Virus record (IMG/VR): IMGVR_UViG_3300048597_000634
Coordinates: 1-64,000 of that record
DNA length: 64,000 nucleotides
DNA from: a virus
Strand: one strand, 5' to 3'
Below, piece by piece: positions 16,101 to 24,422 of the stretch. The position numbers and the translations under genes are program-made. The notes under the pieces were generated by a model that saw only the letters and a program-made list of their open reading frames with translations, made no database searches and was not told where the DNA came from. How positions within the stretch are numbered: position 1 is the first letter of the stretch; the number at the start of each line of letters is the position of its first letter.

Positions 16101-19100
16101 ATGAACTGTACAACCCGGCGGTCATCCCGTTGCAGGTCGAATAGGAACATAGATTGTTGCTTAACCGTTCCGTTAGCATAGGATGCCAACCAGAATGCGG
16201 TAGCCATGGCGCCGGCTTGGTCAGGGTTAACACCAGCTTCAGATAGAATGTCAACCAGGTGGGCGGTCTTCTGCTCACGGAAGTAGCGGGCTTTAGACTC
16301 CGCCTCTAGGTTATGGTCGGTACCATTACCATCTACTTTATCGATGTGGATTAACGGAGCATGCCATACTGGGGCGAACTTCGCTTCCATTACAGCGCTT
16401 AGCAAACCCCAAAGTTCCCAACCTAAGTCGTTAACGGCACCTAATACATACTCATAGATATCTGCACAGGCAGTGACTGCGTAGTATGACTGAGGACCGA
16501 CGAAGGGTTTGAACATCTCAGGGATTTCCAACCCAGCTGCCTCGAATACACCGCCTTTAACCATACCGTTGAGGATATCAACGATGGCCTCGGTCAAGCG
16601 ATATACCTTGTAGCTGACACCAACCTGCTGGCTTTGTAGAATTAGAGAGCGCCAGTTGGTGGTGTTATAGGTAGTAGCAAGGACTAGGTGTTTACCTACA
16701 ACTACGCCGCTATCATATTTAACTGTTAGAAGACCAGCTCGGAAGAAGATATTAGCCTTCTTAGACAGGCTGGGGGCGCGCAAATGGTCACCCAAGTAAA
16801 CTTCTTTGATGGCCTGGGCACCAGGACCACCGGCACACATATCACAGCTATCCCATGCCTTGTCTTCGGTAGACACTAGACCACGCAAGCCAGCTACTTC
16901 AGTAACCAGGAACGTAGCACTAACGCCGTCACCGTCAGAGTCACCTTTGGTGATGTCAGTCATAGCAATGACCGAGACCCCGATGGTATAAGGATAGGGG
17001 TTAGCCATCACATCCTTCTTGGTCAATGGGTTATACACCCAAGGACGGTCGAAACAGTAGAAGGTATTGGCGTAGGCTTCTTGAGACTTAGGCATACGAA
17101 GTACCCGAAGCACAGGACCGTCTTTGATTGGACTACGGGTCAAGTGGTTAAACGCTTCACAACGTTCGGGTAGATCCCATACTGATTCACCATGGGCTTT
17201 ATAGTCAGCCCAGGTAGGTACGGCACGGAGGTCTAGTCCGTAGTGCTTAGCCACGCGGCGGGCATTAGCCCATTGGTCATCACCTTCATGGAGCAACATC
17301 ACTCCAGTGGGTAGGTTAGGCATGGCGATTACTTTACCGCCGAAGACCTCACCACCGGAAATAAACTTACGGACACCCTCAGAGGATGCCCAAGACTCCA
17401 TACGACCACACAACTGGTTGGCAATGATTCCGATGCTGCGACCGTCTAAGGAACCCGACAGGACTTCAGCTAAATACGCCTGGAACAAACCGCTAGCAGT
17501 GCTATGACTATTGTCTTCAGCACTACGACCATTGAGGTAATACAGGAACGGAGTCCAGACCTCGATGGATTTACTGACGGTGTAGACTTCACCGCTATCG
17601 GGGTCTACTTTGTATTCTTTGCGGGAAGCATCGATTTGAAAGATGTAGTCTTTGAGGGCATCACATAGCCCACCGAAGTTGGATACATTGCTGACATCAG
17701 CATTACCCAAGACGGCTTTAAGCGTATCGATAATCTCAGCATTGGGTATCCAGGTTGCGGCGCCGGCGCCCTTCTTACCTTCTTCCCATTTGCCTAATTT
17801 GACAACAGTACGGTCATCAATAGCTTTACTGAGCCCAGAGTAAGCACTCAGATGCAGCATTTTAGCCCGCCACATAGAGTTAGTTTTACCGGATAGACGT
17901 TGGTGACTAATTAGGTCTTTAGCCAACTCATCATTACCAATACCCCACGCATCGGTCATAGCCCGGAGGGAACGCATACAGACGTCCATCTGCCCGGAGC
18001 TGTTATTGTTGATGCCCTGACGAGTAGTAGCCGCTTCATAGAGGACTACATCGTAGATGGGGCAGTTCTTACGACCAACCAACATGGTGGACTGCTGAGC
18101 TACTTTAGCGACGCGCCCGGCTTTATTGATGAACAACACGAATGCATTGTCCTTGTCATTGGTGAAGCACTTGTAAGTGTAGTCTTCAGTAACACCGGCA
18201 GCCAGGGACATTACCAAGGCACGAGCTTCCTTAGCGTCGTCAATTAGACGCCATGAGTCGATACCACGGTCAGACATGTCAGTATAGAGACGGTCAATGG
18301 CGTAGCCGAAGTCACCGTGCTCTAGCTCTTCCCACATCGTCCAAACGTTTTCACGCTTGAAGTAGTTGAAGAAGGCAGTTTGAAGCTGCGTGTACAAGGG
18401 TTGAGCAACCATAGATACATGGTCTTCCACCAAATACTCCAGGTGGCGACGACCTTCTACTAATTCGTTGATGTCTTTAGCCATCTCAACCATGGCTAGG
18501 AACCCTGGCTCTTTACAGTCAGGGTTTAGTACCAAGGTGGCGCCGATGACGCTGATTAGACAGCCATCAACGTCAATCTTCATGGCGTCTTGCAAATACA
18601 CCGCGTCAACTGTTTTGCCTGCAGCATTAGGGAGCTTCAGGAATGTAGATTTGACGGGCATTAGGTTAGCCTTAGCCACAGAAGAACGAATCTTGGCTTG
18701 ACGTTCCATGGGTGTGACTTTGAATTCCACCTCCAAGTTCTTGCCAGTAATCTCAGGTGCTACGTGGACACGAACCCATTCCAAGATACCGTCGCCGTTA
18801 TTACCTTCATAGGCGAAGGGTTTACTGGGGGCTAGCTCATCATCGGTATGGACGTTACATACCACAGAACCACCATTGCCGTGGACATACACAGCGGTTT
18901 GAGGGTAGAAGTAGTAGTATTCGATACCACGTACCCGGTGAACCTCGGTCACTAACTCAACATCAGCCAATACACACTCAGGCTGACGGAAGTCCACTGC
19001 CAACTCAGGGCGAACTAAGTGGATATCATCAGCACCGAAACCGACGCCGGGTTGTACTTCGATAGCCCGTTGGGGAATCTCGAAGTTAGCCTGCTCGATG

Positions 19101-22100
19101 TTGGACCCAAAGCCATGGGGCATTTGGTTAGGACCACCAACCCAGGCTACGACACCAGCAGGACCAACGGCGGTCATACCGAGGGCAACACGGATGGCGG
19201 TACCGACGATGGGCTCGGGCTGGGTACTGAACTTATGGCCGGCTTTCACGGCGTAGAAGTTCTCGGGAAGCATCCCAGACCACATTGTATCGATGGGCTT
19301 AACACCACGACCGCTGGTTAAAGCTTTAGCCAACTCAGGTTTGTCTTGACAATTGATATAGCTACCTGATTGGACAGAGTTAGGGGCGCGTAGTAATTGA
19401 CGCTTGGTACCCTTGGCAACCTTACCGTTACTGTTTACGACACAGCTAGTTAGAAAAGCGTCCAAGGATTTGAACTTCGAGTCTGTTAGGAACGCATTAA
19501 CCTTGTCTTGACCGCCCATATCTAGGACGAATTGAGCTTTGACCAACTTATAGACAGCGGGGGCTACTTCTGCCAAGACTTTACAGTTGATAGCAAAGTT
19601 AGGCATTGAATACCCAACGTTCTTGTTGAACGACCAGGTAATACCCAGACGAGACATAGCCTCAGGCAAGAACGTGTCAGCAAACTCAGCGGTGGTCAGT
19701 TTAGCCTGCTTATAATTGGCAGCGTAGGACTTAATTAACTTGTCAGCGTATATACCCCAACAGTTAATCAACGCGTATTTGCCGGTATCACCAACCTTAA
19801 CCACCGGGCTGGGCATGGGGTTGCTGGTATCTAAACCCATAGGAGCCCAGCTATTGGACTCAGCCAAGCGGAAGTTAGCATTCTCTGCCAAGATATTGTC
19901 CGAAGACATGGGGAACATCACCCCAGCATCCTTGTTGAGATACTGGTTGAGGTTGGCTCCCACGGTGGACCAGTCATCTGACGCAGGTAGATGAGCCATT
20001 ACAGGCAATACCACCATGTATAGGTACCGCATGAAGCTACCCATAGAGGACATAGCTTCGGCACTACGGTAAATCTTAGCGGTGTTACCCCGTTCATCGG
20101 TCACCTCATCGTACATAGCTAGCACGACGTTCTTGAACATACGACCCCGGGGCAGGTCAATCATCGTATTGAGTTCAGGAACCCAGGCGAATTCTTTACC
20201 CAGGAAACTGAACACATAACCGTTACCATCCGCCTTGAAGTAGCAGAGGTCATCCTGATGGTTAGTAGCTTCATAGCTACGGAGAATGGCAATCACGTTC
20301 ATAACGTGTTCGGGTTGCCAATCAAAGCCGTGGAAACTGAGGTTAGGATTACAATCAACCTCTGACTTGTTCCCTGTTACGTCTTTGAGGTAGCGGATAA
20401 CGGAGAAGGCGCCTGATACACCATTGGTGCGGGCTTGGACACCCTCAGCATTGAAGCCTGTGGTGAGGTCAAGATTAGCCCAGCTACGAATGTGCTCCTG
20501 ACAGTAGCCAGAGATATCTTTGATGTCAGCCAACTCACGGTTAATCCACATGTTAGACATATGGGTGAGATAGTTAGCCAACTGACCGGCATAACCTTCC
20601 ATATTAGGGGCTGGGGTGGTCACCAAGGGGCGCTCAGGTAGGGCGGTGGTAGTGGGGGCTACTTTTACTTGAGGCGCGGGGGCAGGCTCAGCAGTTACTA
20701 CAACAGGTTCAGTAACGACTACTTGAGGGGCCGCTGAGACTTCGGTAACCGTTTCAGTCGCCACATTAACCACAGGGGCTGCTGCCGCAGATACTTTAGC
20801 CACGGACTGGATAGCATCCAACAGGGTAGCAATCACAGGAGATTGTGTTACTACAGCGGGGGCAGGAGCTACTTCCTTAACTTTCAACCGCGGTCCTTCA
20901 ATCACAGGCTTAGCCGGGGGCAATACCATCTGGCGACCGCCCTGCATCATCACATAAGCCTCATCCGCCCAGTCCATCAGACTACAGATGCGTACCCGTT
21001 GAGGGTCGTCTAAGCCATTACCGGCACGACCCAATTTAAACCGACGGGTAGGTTCATGAACTTCTAAATCAGCAATGTCACCGTAGAAACCACGGGCTAA
21101 CCCTTCGCTGATGCTGGGGTGCCAGGGGCCCAAGACCTTCTCAGTGTAGATATCACTGAGTTGAGGTAAATGGAATACCTCGATAGTTTGGGCAGTCATG
21201 CGTTCATAAGCGAACTCACGACCACGTTCGTACAAGTCAACTTTGGCAGTAGAGCCTTCGACGATAGCTTGACCATCAACTGCCTTAACGGTGAACATCT
21301 GGTCAAACCCTTTGCCCTCCTTGGAGGAGCCAGTGATAGAGGTCACATCAGCTACCACTACAATCCAGTTGCGACCGGGTTGTAGTTTGGCACCCAGACC
21401 CCCTTTGACGGCACAACCACCGGCTTTAACTTCACCGTCAGCCATGATGGCATTCCAGACATCAAGTCGGGCATCGATGATAGCCCGTTGTAGGGTGATG
21501 TTGTCCTCACCTTCGGCGGCTTTGGCTAGGTTAGCCACAGTCATCTGACCGTCTAGCATCACCGACACCTCAGGGGAGATTTCTGGGTATTTCTTCCGTA
21601 GGGTGTTGGGGCGGTTATACACATGGCTTAGCCACATACCACAAGGAGTGGGCAGTCCTTTGTTAAGCGCCGCGCTGGTGCGGAACTTAAGGACAGGTTG
21701 GTCTTTGCTGACCTTCAACAACGAGCTCTCATTGAGGGTTGTGTCTTCACAGACCATAGGCTCACCAAGACGAGGCCATTGCTTCTTACCAAAGTGGCTC
21801 TGGATGGGCAAATTGATATTGCCTTTGAATACTTGACGACCAGAGTCGTCTACATATACACAGCAAAGGCTCACGTAATACCCTAGTGAACGGTCACTAG
21901 ACGCGTGATCAGCCTTGATGGTTGCGGTATGGACAGCGGTCGGCATCAGGGTACCGACCTGTTTTGTTAGTTGGGATAGAGTGTCCATTGTTTCTCCTTG
22001 GTGTGTAGCTTCTAATAGTCCGCTTTTTAGATTGCGGTCGGTAGAAGCGCCATAGTTTAACGACATTTGGAGGTCGCCGGCGCCGTATTGTGCTTTAGCA

Positions 22101-22729
22101 TTAGCTACGATAGCTTTAGCGGCAGCCACAAACGGTTGACCTTTTGCGATCTGAACGATACCACGAACCACGCGTCGCACTATCAAATCCAAAACAGCAC
22201 TTAAGGTAAATGCAGCTCGGTTGGCTACTCGGCGGGCAGCTTTGGCTGCTTTACGGGCTACAGCGTAAACAACAGAACTGTGGCGAGCCTCCATTGAAAT
22301 AATGGTGTGGGCAACAGGAGTGTTGTTAAAGCTGATACGCATACCAGCACGGACAGGGGCGGCAGTCTTAAACAAACGGGCTTGGTCAATCAACTTCTGA
22401 CTGTCCCCGTTAGGGTTGCCTTTCTGATTAAGGCTGATAGTGTAGTTAAGGACAGAGGAGTTTAGGTTTAGTCCAGACAGATTAATGGTGAGTTTGTTAG
22501 TGTTCATAGTTTTTACCTGACTAATGTTTACGGAAGCCGGCTGTTGACTGGAGCCCGTCGAGAGCTGAGCCATAGGCGCTCCACCCTCAACGGACTCATC
22601 TAGACCGGGGTTTTGATGGGACCCCGCCTGGAACCCGTCGGGACTAATTTGAGTCCTCCCGACCGGACTGCCCGCGACTATTTGTAAGGCGCCATCGCTG
22701 GGCGCCATACCGGCAATTGATTTAGTCAT
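13169..22729 (-). CDS. Giant 3186-aa protein: DSDGD polymerase-like region plus Pif1/RecD-like SF1 helicase
   Basis: Residues 1-615 show a basic helical stretch (about 145-185) and no known family. A Pro/Ala/Val linker spans about 620-710. The central part carries D1930-S-D-G-D1934 after VIAMTDITKG, with VLRMP about 60 residues earlier and QQVGVSYKVY about 115 later. DxDGD is the metal-binding motif of two-barrel RNA polymerases such as YonO; that assignment is inference and a calcium loop is the alternative. A coiled-coil and Pro-Ala linker spans about 2375-2670. The C-terminal helicase has GEAGTGKT (2721), LDEVSMLD, LAGDGDQL, TGHSVQGMT and VACSR. The start follows GGAGGTATCTCTA. Confidence 0.85.
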   Translation of the reverse strand: MTKSIAGMAPSDGALQIVAGSPVGRTQISPDGFQAGSHQNPGLDESVEGGAPMAQLSTGSSQQPASVNISQVKTMNTNKLTINLSGLNLNSSVLNYTISLNQKGNPNGDSQKLIDQARLFKTAAPVRAGMRISFNNTPVAHTIISMEARHSSVVYAVARKAAKAARRVANRAAFTLSAVLDLIVRRVVRGIVQIAKGQPFVAAAKAIVANAKAQYGAGDLQMSLNYGASTDRNLKSGLLEATHQGETMDTLSQLTKQVGTLMPTAVHTATIKADHASSDRSLGYYVSLCCVYVDDSGRQVFKGNINLPIQSHFGKKQWPRLGEPMVCEDTTLNESSLLKVSKDQPVLKFRTSAALNKGLPTPCGMWLSHVYNRPNTLRKKYPEISPEVSVMLDGQMTVANLAKAAEGEDNITLQRAIIDARLDVWNAIMADGEVKAGGCAVKGGLGAKLQPGRNWIVVVADVTSITGSSKEGKGFDQMFTVKAVDGQAIVEGSTAKVDLYERGREFAYERMTAQTIEVFHLPQLSDIYTEKVLGPWHPSISEGLARGFYGDIADLEVHEPTRRFKLGRAGNGLDDPQRVRICSLMDWADEAYVMMQGGRQMVLPPAKPVIEGPRLKVKEVAPAPAVVTQSPVIATLLDAIQSVAKVSAAAAPVVNVATETVTEVSAAPQVVVTEPVVVTAEPAPAPQVKVAPTTTALPERPLVTTPAPNMEGYAGQLANYLTHMSNMWINRELADIKDISGYCQEHIRSWANLDLTTGFNAEGVQARTNGVSGAFSVIRYLKDVTGNKSEVDCNPNLSFHGFDWQPEHVMNVIAILRSYEATNHQDDLCYFKADGNGYVFSFLGKEFAWVPELNTMIDLPRGRMFKNVVLAMYDEVTDERGNTAKIYRSAEAMSSMGSFMRYLYMVVLPVMAHLPASDDWSTVGANLNQYLNKDAGVMFPMSSDNILAENANFRLAESNSWAPMGLDTSNPMPSPVVKVGDTGKYALINCWGIYADKLIKSYAANYKQAKLTTAEFADTFLPEAMSRLGITWSFNKNVGYSMPNFAINCKVLAEVAPAVYKLVKAQFVLDMGGQDKVNAFLTDSKFKSLDAFLTSCVVNSNGKVAKGTKRQLLRAPNSVQSGSYINCQDKPELAKALTSGRGVKPIDTMWSGMLPENFYAVKAGHKFSTQPEPIVGTAIRVALGMTAVGPAGVVAWVGGPNQMPHGFGSNIEQANFEIPQRAIEVQPGVGFGADDIHLVRPELAVDFRQPECVLADVELVTEVHRVRGIEYYYFYPQTAVYVHGNGGSVVCNVHTDDELAPSKPFAYEGNNGDGILEWVRVHVAPEITGKNLEVEFKVTPMERQAKIRSSVAKANLMPVKSTFLKLPNAAGKTVDAVYLQDAMKIDVDGCLISVIGATLVLNPDCKEPGFLAMVEMAKDINELVEGRRHLEYLVEDHVSMVAQPLYTQLQTAFFNYFKRENVWTMWEELEHGDFGYAIDRLYTDMSDRGIDSWRLIDDAKEARALVMSLAAGVTEDYTYKCFTNDKDNAFVLFINKAGRVAKVAQQSTMLVGRKNCPIYDVVLYEAATTRQGINNNSSGQMDVCMRSLRAMTDAWGIGNDELAKDLISHQRLSGKTNSMWRAKMLHLSAYSGLSKAIDDRTVVKLGKWEEGKKGAGAATWIPNAEIIDTLKAVLGNADVSNVSNFGGLCDALKDYIFQIDASRKEYKVDPDSGEVYTVSKSIEVWTPFLYYLNGRSAEDNSHSTASGLFQAYLAEVLSGSLDGRSIGIIANQLCGRMESWASSEGVRKFISGGEVFGGKVIAMPNLPTGVMLLHEGDDQWANARRVAKHYGLDLRAVPTWADYKAHGESVWDLPERCEAFNHLTRSPIKDGPVLRVLRMPKSQEAYANTFYCFDRPWVYNPLTKKDVMANPYPYTIGVSVIAMTDITKGDSDGDGVSATFLVTEVAGLRGLVSTEDKAWDSCDMCAGGPGAQAIKEVYLGDHLRAPSLSKKANIFFRAGLLTVKYDSGVVVGKHLVLATTYNTTNWRSLILQSQQVGVSYKVYRLTEAIVDILNGMVKGGVFEAAGLEIPEMFKPFVGPQSYYAVTACADIYEYVLGAVNDLGWELWGLLSAVMEAKFAPVWHAPLIHIDKVDGNGTDHNLEAESKARYFREQKTAHLVDILSEAGVNPDQAGAMATAFWLASYANGTVKQQSMFLFDLQRDDRRVVQFIVAAAMLVTEAGRAKWHGFNHGPLNSTNVASEEKVRNHKAMTRVTLDYLVKGVSTHEVWANAVSESHCLQLLMDMADPEVLGDLVVGPAPNTALTYTIGADLVAHYESQLTARVGDVDLVELKQTVVDVEVSPTNYMVIDSDDFDLVDPFENIYDDYQPEEYMDITPPSAEEIAMSQAMMAQMMVSEAPAPTVVIDEDEQSTDDMVEAQQAFAVLMSPPPVVVAEAPTQVMAAPTPAVITPVVAPTEDKIFLAKQATVEAEIVSLETRLAKAQALLAKQQEQAKALQKLEDKKAKLSAKLADVVAKLTPEFAAMLGDVTGNEPNEDESDDGEGNVPVTKDDSPKKPDPAPAAAHTITFTPAENALRQSLAETASQPAAAPVTPQVAPSADEDMFIPEEGDYQANMAMFATKVAADPTTNKKATISNKVDEVAAVNTPAPAPAPAPAPTQTQSADDVVANLIKGYAKKSEPKNLIDAKKKARSIPCPPVDDTGATDCQKRFFNAACTGDNIFLSGEAGTGKTYALETMINHWLGLGDKVIVTATTGRAAMNMGVRFDIENLDGYGTFNSVLGLGIGFDEKDAAAMTPYAWSQRMIARGQANDELSVMLHGEKEGQRVHFVLDEVSMLDSRMLWVIWNILYYHNPCIQVILAGDGDQLKVIGKGARDFWQRAVIEGCNGTLENIIENFRCVNLKTNVRQAEDPELAAALRHLSETNEITGVLLERFRLCAEEGLKPSDNLNTTHIRFNNVTVERINRRMTRAMGTETKVYRAEIHGNNGPVSINGDRYPGWVYAFSPIAPVMEFAVGMPVKLRKNRKKDGVLEASNGSRGFITKLCKKSVWVLFEDGKELNIGVERFEGAGKDGQSPGAFYQLPIHPDFATTGHSVQGMTITNEGVISVSQEWKAKDKNRQFIFEEDGEHKTYKVALNDAQWLLVACSRFTKASDIYFNFEGPEDLHWFYQAQGNKDLSYRKWLESKAE
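14757..14797 (+). repeat. GGGGGC tandem repeat, G-quadruplex-forming
   Basis: Six consecutive GGGGG runs separated by single C lie on the template strand of the giant gene; the coding strand encodes an alternating Pro-Ala linker. The nucleotide repeat is purer than an ordinary Pro/Ala linker needs. Confidence 0.85.
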
Positions 22730-22958
22730 TAGAGATACCTCCGAAGTAGTTAACGCTAGCCTGCGTTTTTACCGGCGCAACCCGGTCTAGAATCGAATAC
22801 AACCACAGGGGGTTTTGAATCCCCCAAACTAGTAGGTCATTGGGCGTTACACCGTAGACCTGGTAAATGGCTTTGGCGGTGGCCGATACCACCGCGTTGA
22901 CTAGGTACAGTCCAAAGAGGGCATATACCCAAATAGTCAGCAGACAGAAAATGTCCAT
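22722..22958 (-). CDS. Small membrane protein coupled to the giant helicase gene, 78 aa
   Basis: Starts MDIFCLLTIWVYALFGLYLV, a membrane span, and may have a second weak hydrophobic segment (VWGIQNPLWLYSIL). The last eight bases (ATGACTAA) contain the start of the 3186-residue gene, so the two are translationally coupled. A motif A copy lies 44 nt upstream. It could anchor or precede the large protein; the role is unknown. Confidence 0.65.
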   Translation of the reverse strand: MDIFCLLTIWVYALFGLYLVNAVVSATAKAIYQVYGVTPNDLLVWGIQNPLWLYSILDRVAPVKTQASVNYFGGISND

Positions 22959-23002
22959 ACGAAATTAGACGCCCTATAGACGCCGTTAAGGTTAATGACT
23001 AC

Positions 23003-23017
23003 CGGTGAACATAGTCA
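23003..23017 (-). promoter_or_regulatory. Motif A copy upstream of the membrane protein/giant helicase operon
   Basis: Reads TGACTATGTTCACCG, divergent in the second half, directly after a T5 tract. The start codon is 44 nt away. Confidence 0.5.
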
Positions 23018-23052
23018 GTAAAAACCCCCTTCTAACGATTAGAAGGGGGTTA
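23018..23052 (-). terminator. Strong terminator ending the ORF-less transcript
   Basis: AACCCCCTTCTAA pairs perfectly with TTAGAAGGGGGTT around a 3-nt loop, followed by TTTTTACTG on the - strand. Confidence 0.9.
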
Positions 23053-23285
23053 AGGTGATCGGTTGCGTAATTTTCAATAATGACAAAACCTATACTGAGA
23101 GGGCGTTTTAGGTCTTAAGCGCAACTATTACGTCCGAACACCTAAGAAAAGCGGCTTCCTCGGAGGCTTAAAAGTGTACGCTTGCGTAGACGCCAATATC
23201 TCTAAAGTATATAGCTGGCTTCGGTTACAGCTCCAAGCTTAGTTGGTTAGAAGCGTACACTAGAGGCTCGTCGATGATATATAGT
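23053..23285 (-). ncRNA. ORF-less transcript between a motif A copy and a terminator
   Basis: About 230 nt with no plausible frame or ribosome binding site on the - strand, bounded by motif A at 23286-23300 and the strong terminator at 23018-23052. Inside, AGTGTACGCTT and AAGCGTACACT are perfect 11-nt complements about 80 nt apart, enclosing a smaller potential fold. Neighbouring units with the same boundaries all carry genes, so a structured RNA is a reasonable inference. Confidence 0.5.
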
Positions 23286-23300
23286 CGGCTGTCTCTCTCA
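23286..23300 (-). promoter_or_regulatory. Motif A copy upstream of the ORF-less transcript
   Basis: Reads TGAGAGAGACAGCCG after CTTTTA; AGCCG is intact while TGACC is TGAGA. Confidence 0.55.
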
Positions 23301-23340
23301 TAAAAGTGACCCCAGTTTCCTTTTGGATTCTGGGGTCACT
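23301..23340 (-). terminator. Terminator of the metallopeptidase gene
   Basis: AGTGACCCCAG pairs perfectly with CTGGGGTCACT around a 14-nt loop, followed by TTTTATG on the - strand. Confidence 0.9.
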
Positions 23341-23347
23341 AGCTTAT

Positions 23348-23806
23348 TTAGAACGGGGGTGGGTTCCCGCAAAGGCTCGCCAAGAAGTCTTTAAACCCCT
23401 TGTTAACTTCATAGTTATCCCCCCAGTCGACCGCCCACTGGGCTAGACAATCAACTATCATTTCCTCTTCCAGTGCCCACTTATCGTAGGCGTGGAAGCG
23501 GACTTTGAAATCCACCTCCCGGAAATACCGACGCACAAAGGCGTTACCCTTGTAAGTCAGCTTACCCGTATGGCACAGGTGGTGACCCAGTTCATGGATC
23601 ATTGTCCGAAAGCCCCGCCCGGTGCCATACCGAGCGTGGTTGATGAAGATTAAGTGCTCGCCCGGGAAATACATCCCGTTCCACTCCTCAAGGGAGCAGT
23701 GGAACCGGGCTCTCGCCCAGTCGCCTGAGTCTGGCGTTATCCACCGGATACTGAGGTTGAAATTGTTTTGTAGATACTGAGACCACTCGTAACAACGATT
23801 AGCCAT
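23348..23806 (-). CDS. HExxH zinc metallopeptidase-like protein, 152 aa
   Basis: Residues about 82-96 read TMIHELGHHLCHTG, a zincin active site with two zinc His and catalytic Glu. EEEMIVDCLAQW about 45 residues later offers the Glu/Asp third ligand of gluzincins. The size and the NHARYGTGRGF segment before the site resemble small SprT- or ImmA-like metallopeptidases, but I cannot assign a subfamily. GGCAGGAG before the ATG is a good ribosome binding site. Substrate unknown; phage or host protein cleavage is possible. Confidence 0.75.
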   Translation of the reverse strand: MANRCYEWSQYLQNNFNLSIRWITPDSGDWARARFHCSLEEWNGMYFPGEHLIFINHARYGTGRGFRTMIHELGHHLCHTGKLTYKGNAFVRRYFREVDFKVRFHAYDKWALEEEMIVDCLAQWAVDWGDNYEVNKGFKDFLASLCGNPPPF

Positions 23807-23828
23807 ATTTAACTCCTGCCGAGTGTAT

Positions 23829-23842
23829 CGGTTGTTTGGACG
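23829..23842 (-). promoter_or_regulatory. Motif A copy, 22 nt upstream of the metallopeptidase gene
   Basis: Reads CGTCCAAACAACCG after TTTTTAA, followed by an inverted CCGATACACTCGG. Confidence 0.6.
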
Positions 23843-23869
23843 TTAAAAATATGGCCGGGTAGGGCTATC

Positions 23870-24000
23870 GAGGTGCGGTTGTCTGGGTGCGGCTGTGGTG
23901 GTCTGACAGTGTTGAATACTGTCCTGAGGAAACCGAATTACACGCGAGACACGCCTACACTGGTAGGATCTGGCACTTAAGCACTATGTCTGCGGATAAT
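23870..24000 (-). ncRNA. Second ORF-less segment preceded by motif A
   Basis: About 130 nt with no usable frame. GACAGTATTCAACACTGTC forms a hairpin with a 6-bp stem in the middle. It begins at motif A (24001-24015) and runs into the TATTTTTAACG preceding the next copy. It could instead be a long untranslated leader for the metallopeptidase. Confidence 0.3.
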
Positions 24001-24015
24001 CGGCTGTTATCCTCA
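24001..24015 (-). promoter_or_regulatory. Motif A copy upstream of the second ORF-less segment
   Basis: Reads TGAGGATAACAGCCG after CTTTTA. Confidence 0.55.
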
Positions 24016-24017
24016 TA

Positions 24018-24052
24018 AAAGAGGGGGTAACCTCTATAAGTTACCCTCTTTT
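24018..24052 (-). terminator. Terminator of the 96-aa gene
   Basis: AAAAGAGGG plus GTAAC pair with GTTAC plus CCCTCTTTT, giving a T-ending stem on the - strand, 1 bp after the stop at 24051. Confidence 0.85.
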
Positions 24053-24341
24053 AGTGCCAGATTTTCTTACTGGCTTTTATGGCAGTACGGGCACATTTCT
24101 CCCATTTCTCTACCATATTGATCCATTCTTTAGAAGGGTTATCCTTCATGGTCATGCGGACCAGCTGCTCAGTCACTTCTAAGGCGTGGATAGCCTCGTC
24201 GAGTACCGCAGCGCGTACTTCGACGTCTTCACAGTCCAGGTCTACCCTGGGCAAAGACGCAGGTGTTACCCCAAAGTCTTTGGCAAAGGCTAGAGCCCTT
24301 ACTGTTTTGATAACGAAGTCTTTATAGTGAGACTTGTTCAC
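24051..24341 (-). CDS. Hypothetical helical protein, 96 aa
   Basis: GTG start at 24341 after GGTAGGAGATAAACA. It reads as an all-helical protein (VLDEAIHALEVTEQLVRMT, then WEKCARTAIKASKKIW) with an acidic centre. Unrecognised. It is a single-gene unit with motif A 23 nt upstream and a terminator overlapping the stop. Confidence 0.6.
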   Translation of the reverse strand: MNKSHYKDFVIKTVRALAFAKDFGVTPASLPRVDLDCEDVEVRAAVLDEAIHALEVTEQLVRMTMKDNPSKEWINMVEKWEKCARTAIKASKKIWH

Positions 24342-24364
24342 TGTTTATCTCCTACCGGATTTAC

Positions 24365-24378
24365 CGGCTGTAGGGTCG
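24365..24378 (-). promoter_or_regulatory. Motif A copy, 23 nt upstream of the 96-aa gene
   Basis: Reads CGACCCTACAGCCG after CTTTTAT, followed by an inverted CCGGTAAATCCGG just before the ribosome binding site. Confidence 0.65.
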
Positions 24379-24379
24379 A

Positions 24380-24416
24380 TAAAAGAGAGGGGGAGAACTC
24401 TTTCGAGAACTCCCCC
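24380..24416 (-). terminator. Terminator of the 174-aa paralogue
   Basis: GGGGGAG pairs with CTCCCCC around an internal GAACTC/GAG pairing, with CTCTTTTATC following on the - strand. Confidence 0.8.
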
Positions 24417-24422
24417 AAGTCT

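Noticed and set aside
16922-16942. EF-hand calcium loop reading of DSDGDG
   Set aside because: Position 12 is Leu instead of Glu and position 8 is Ser. Not excluded, so it is given as the alternative in the finding.
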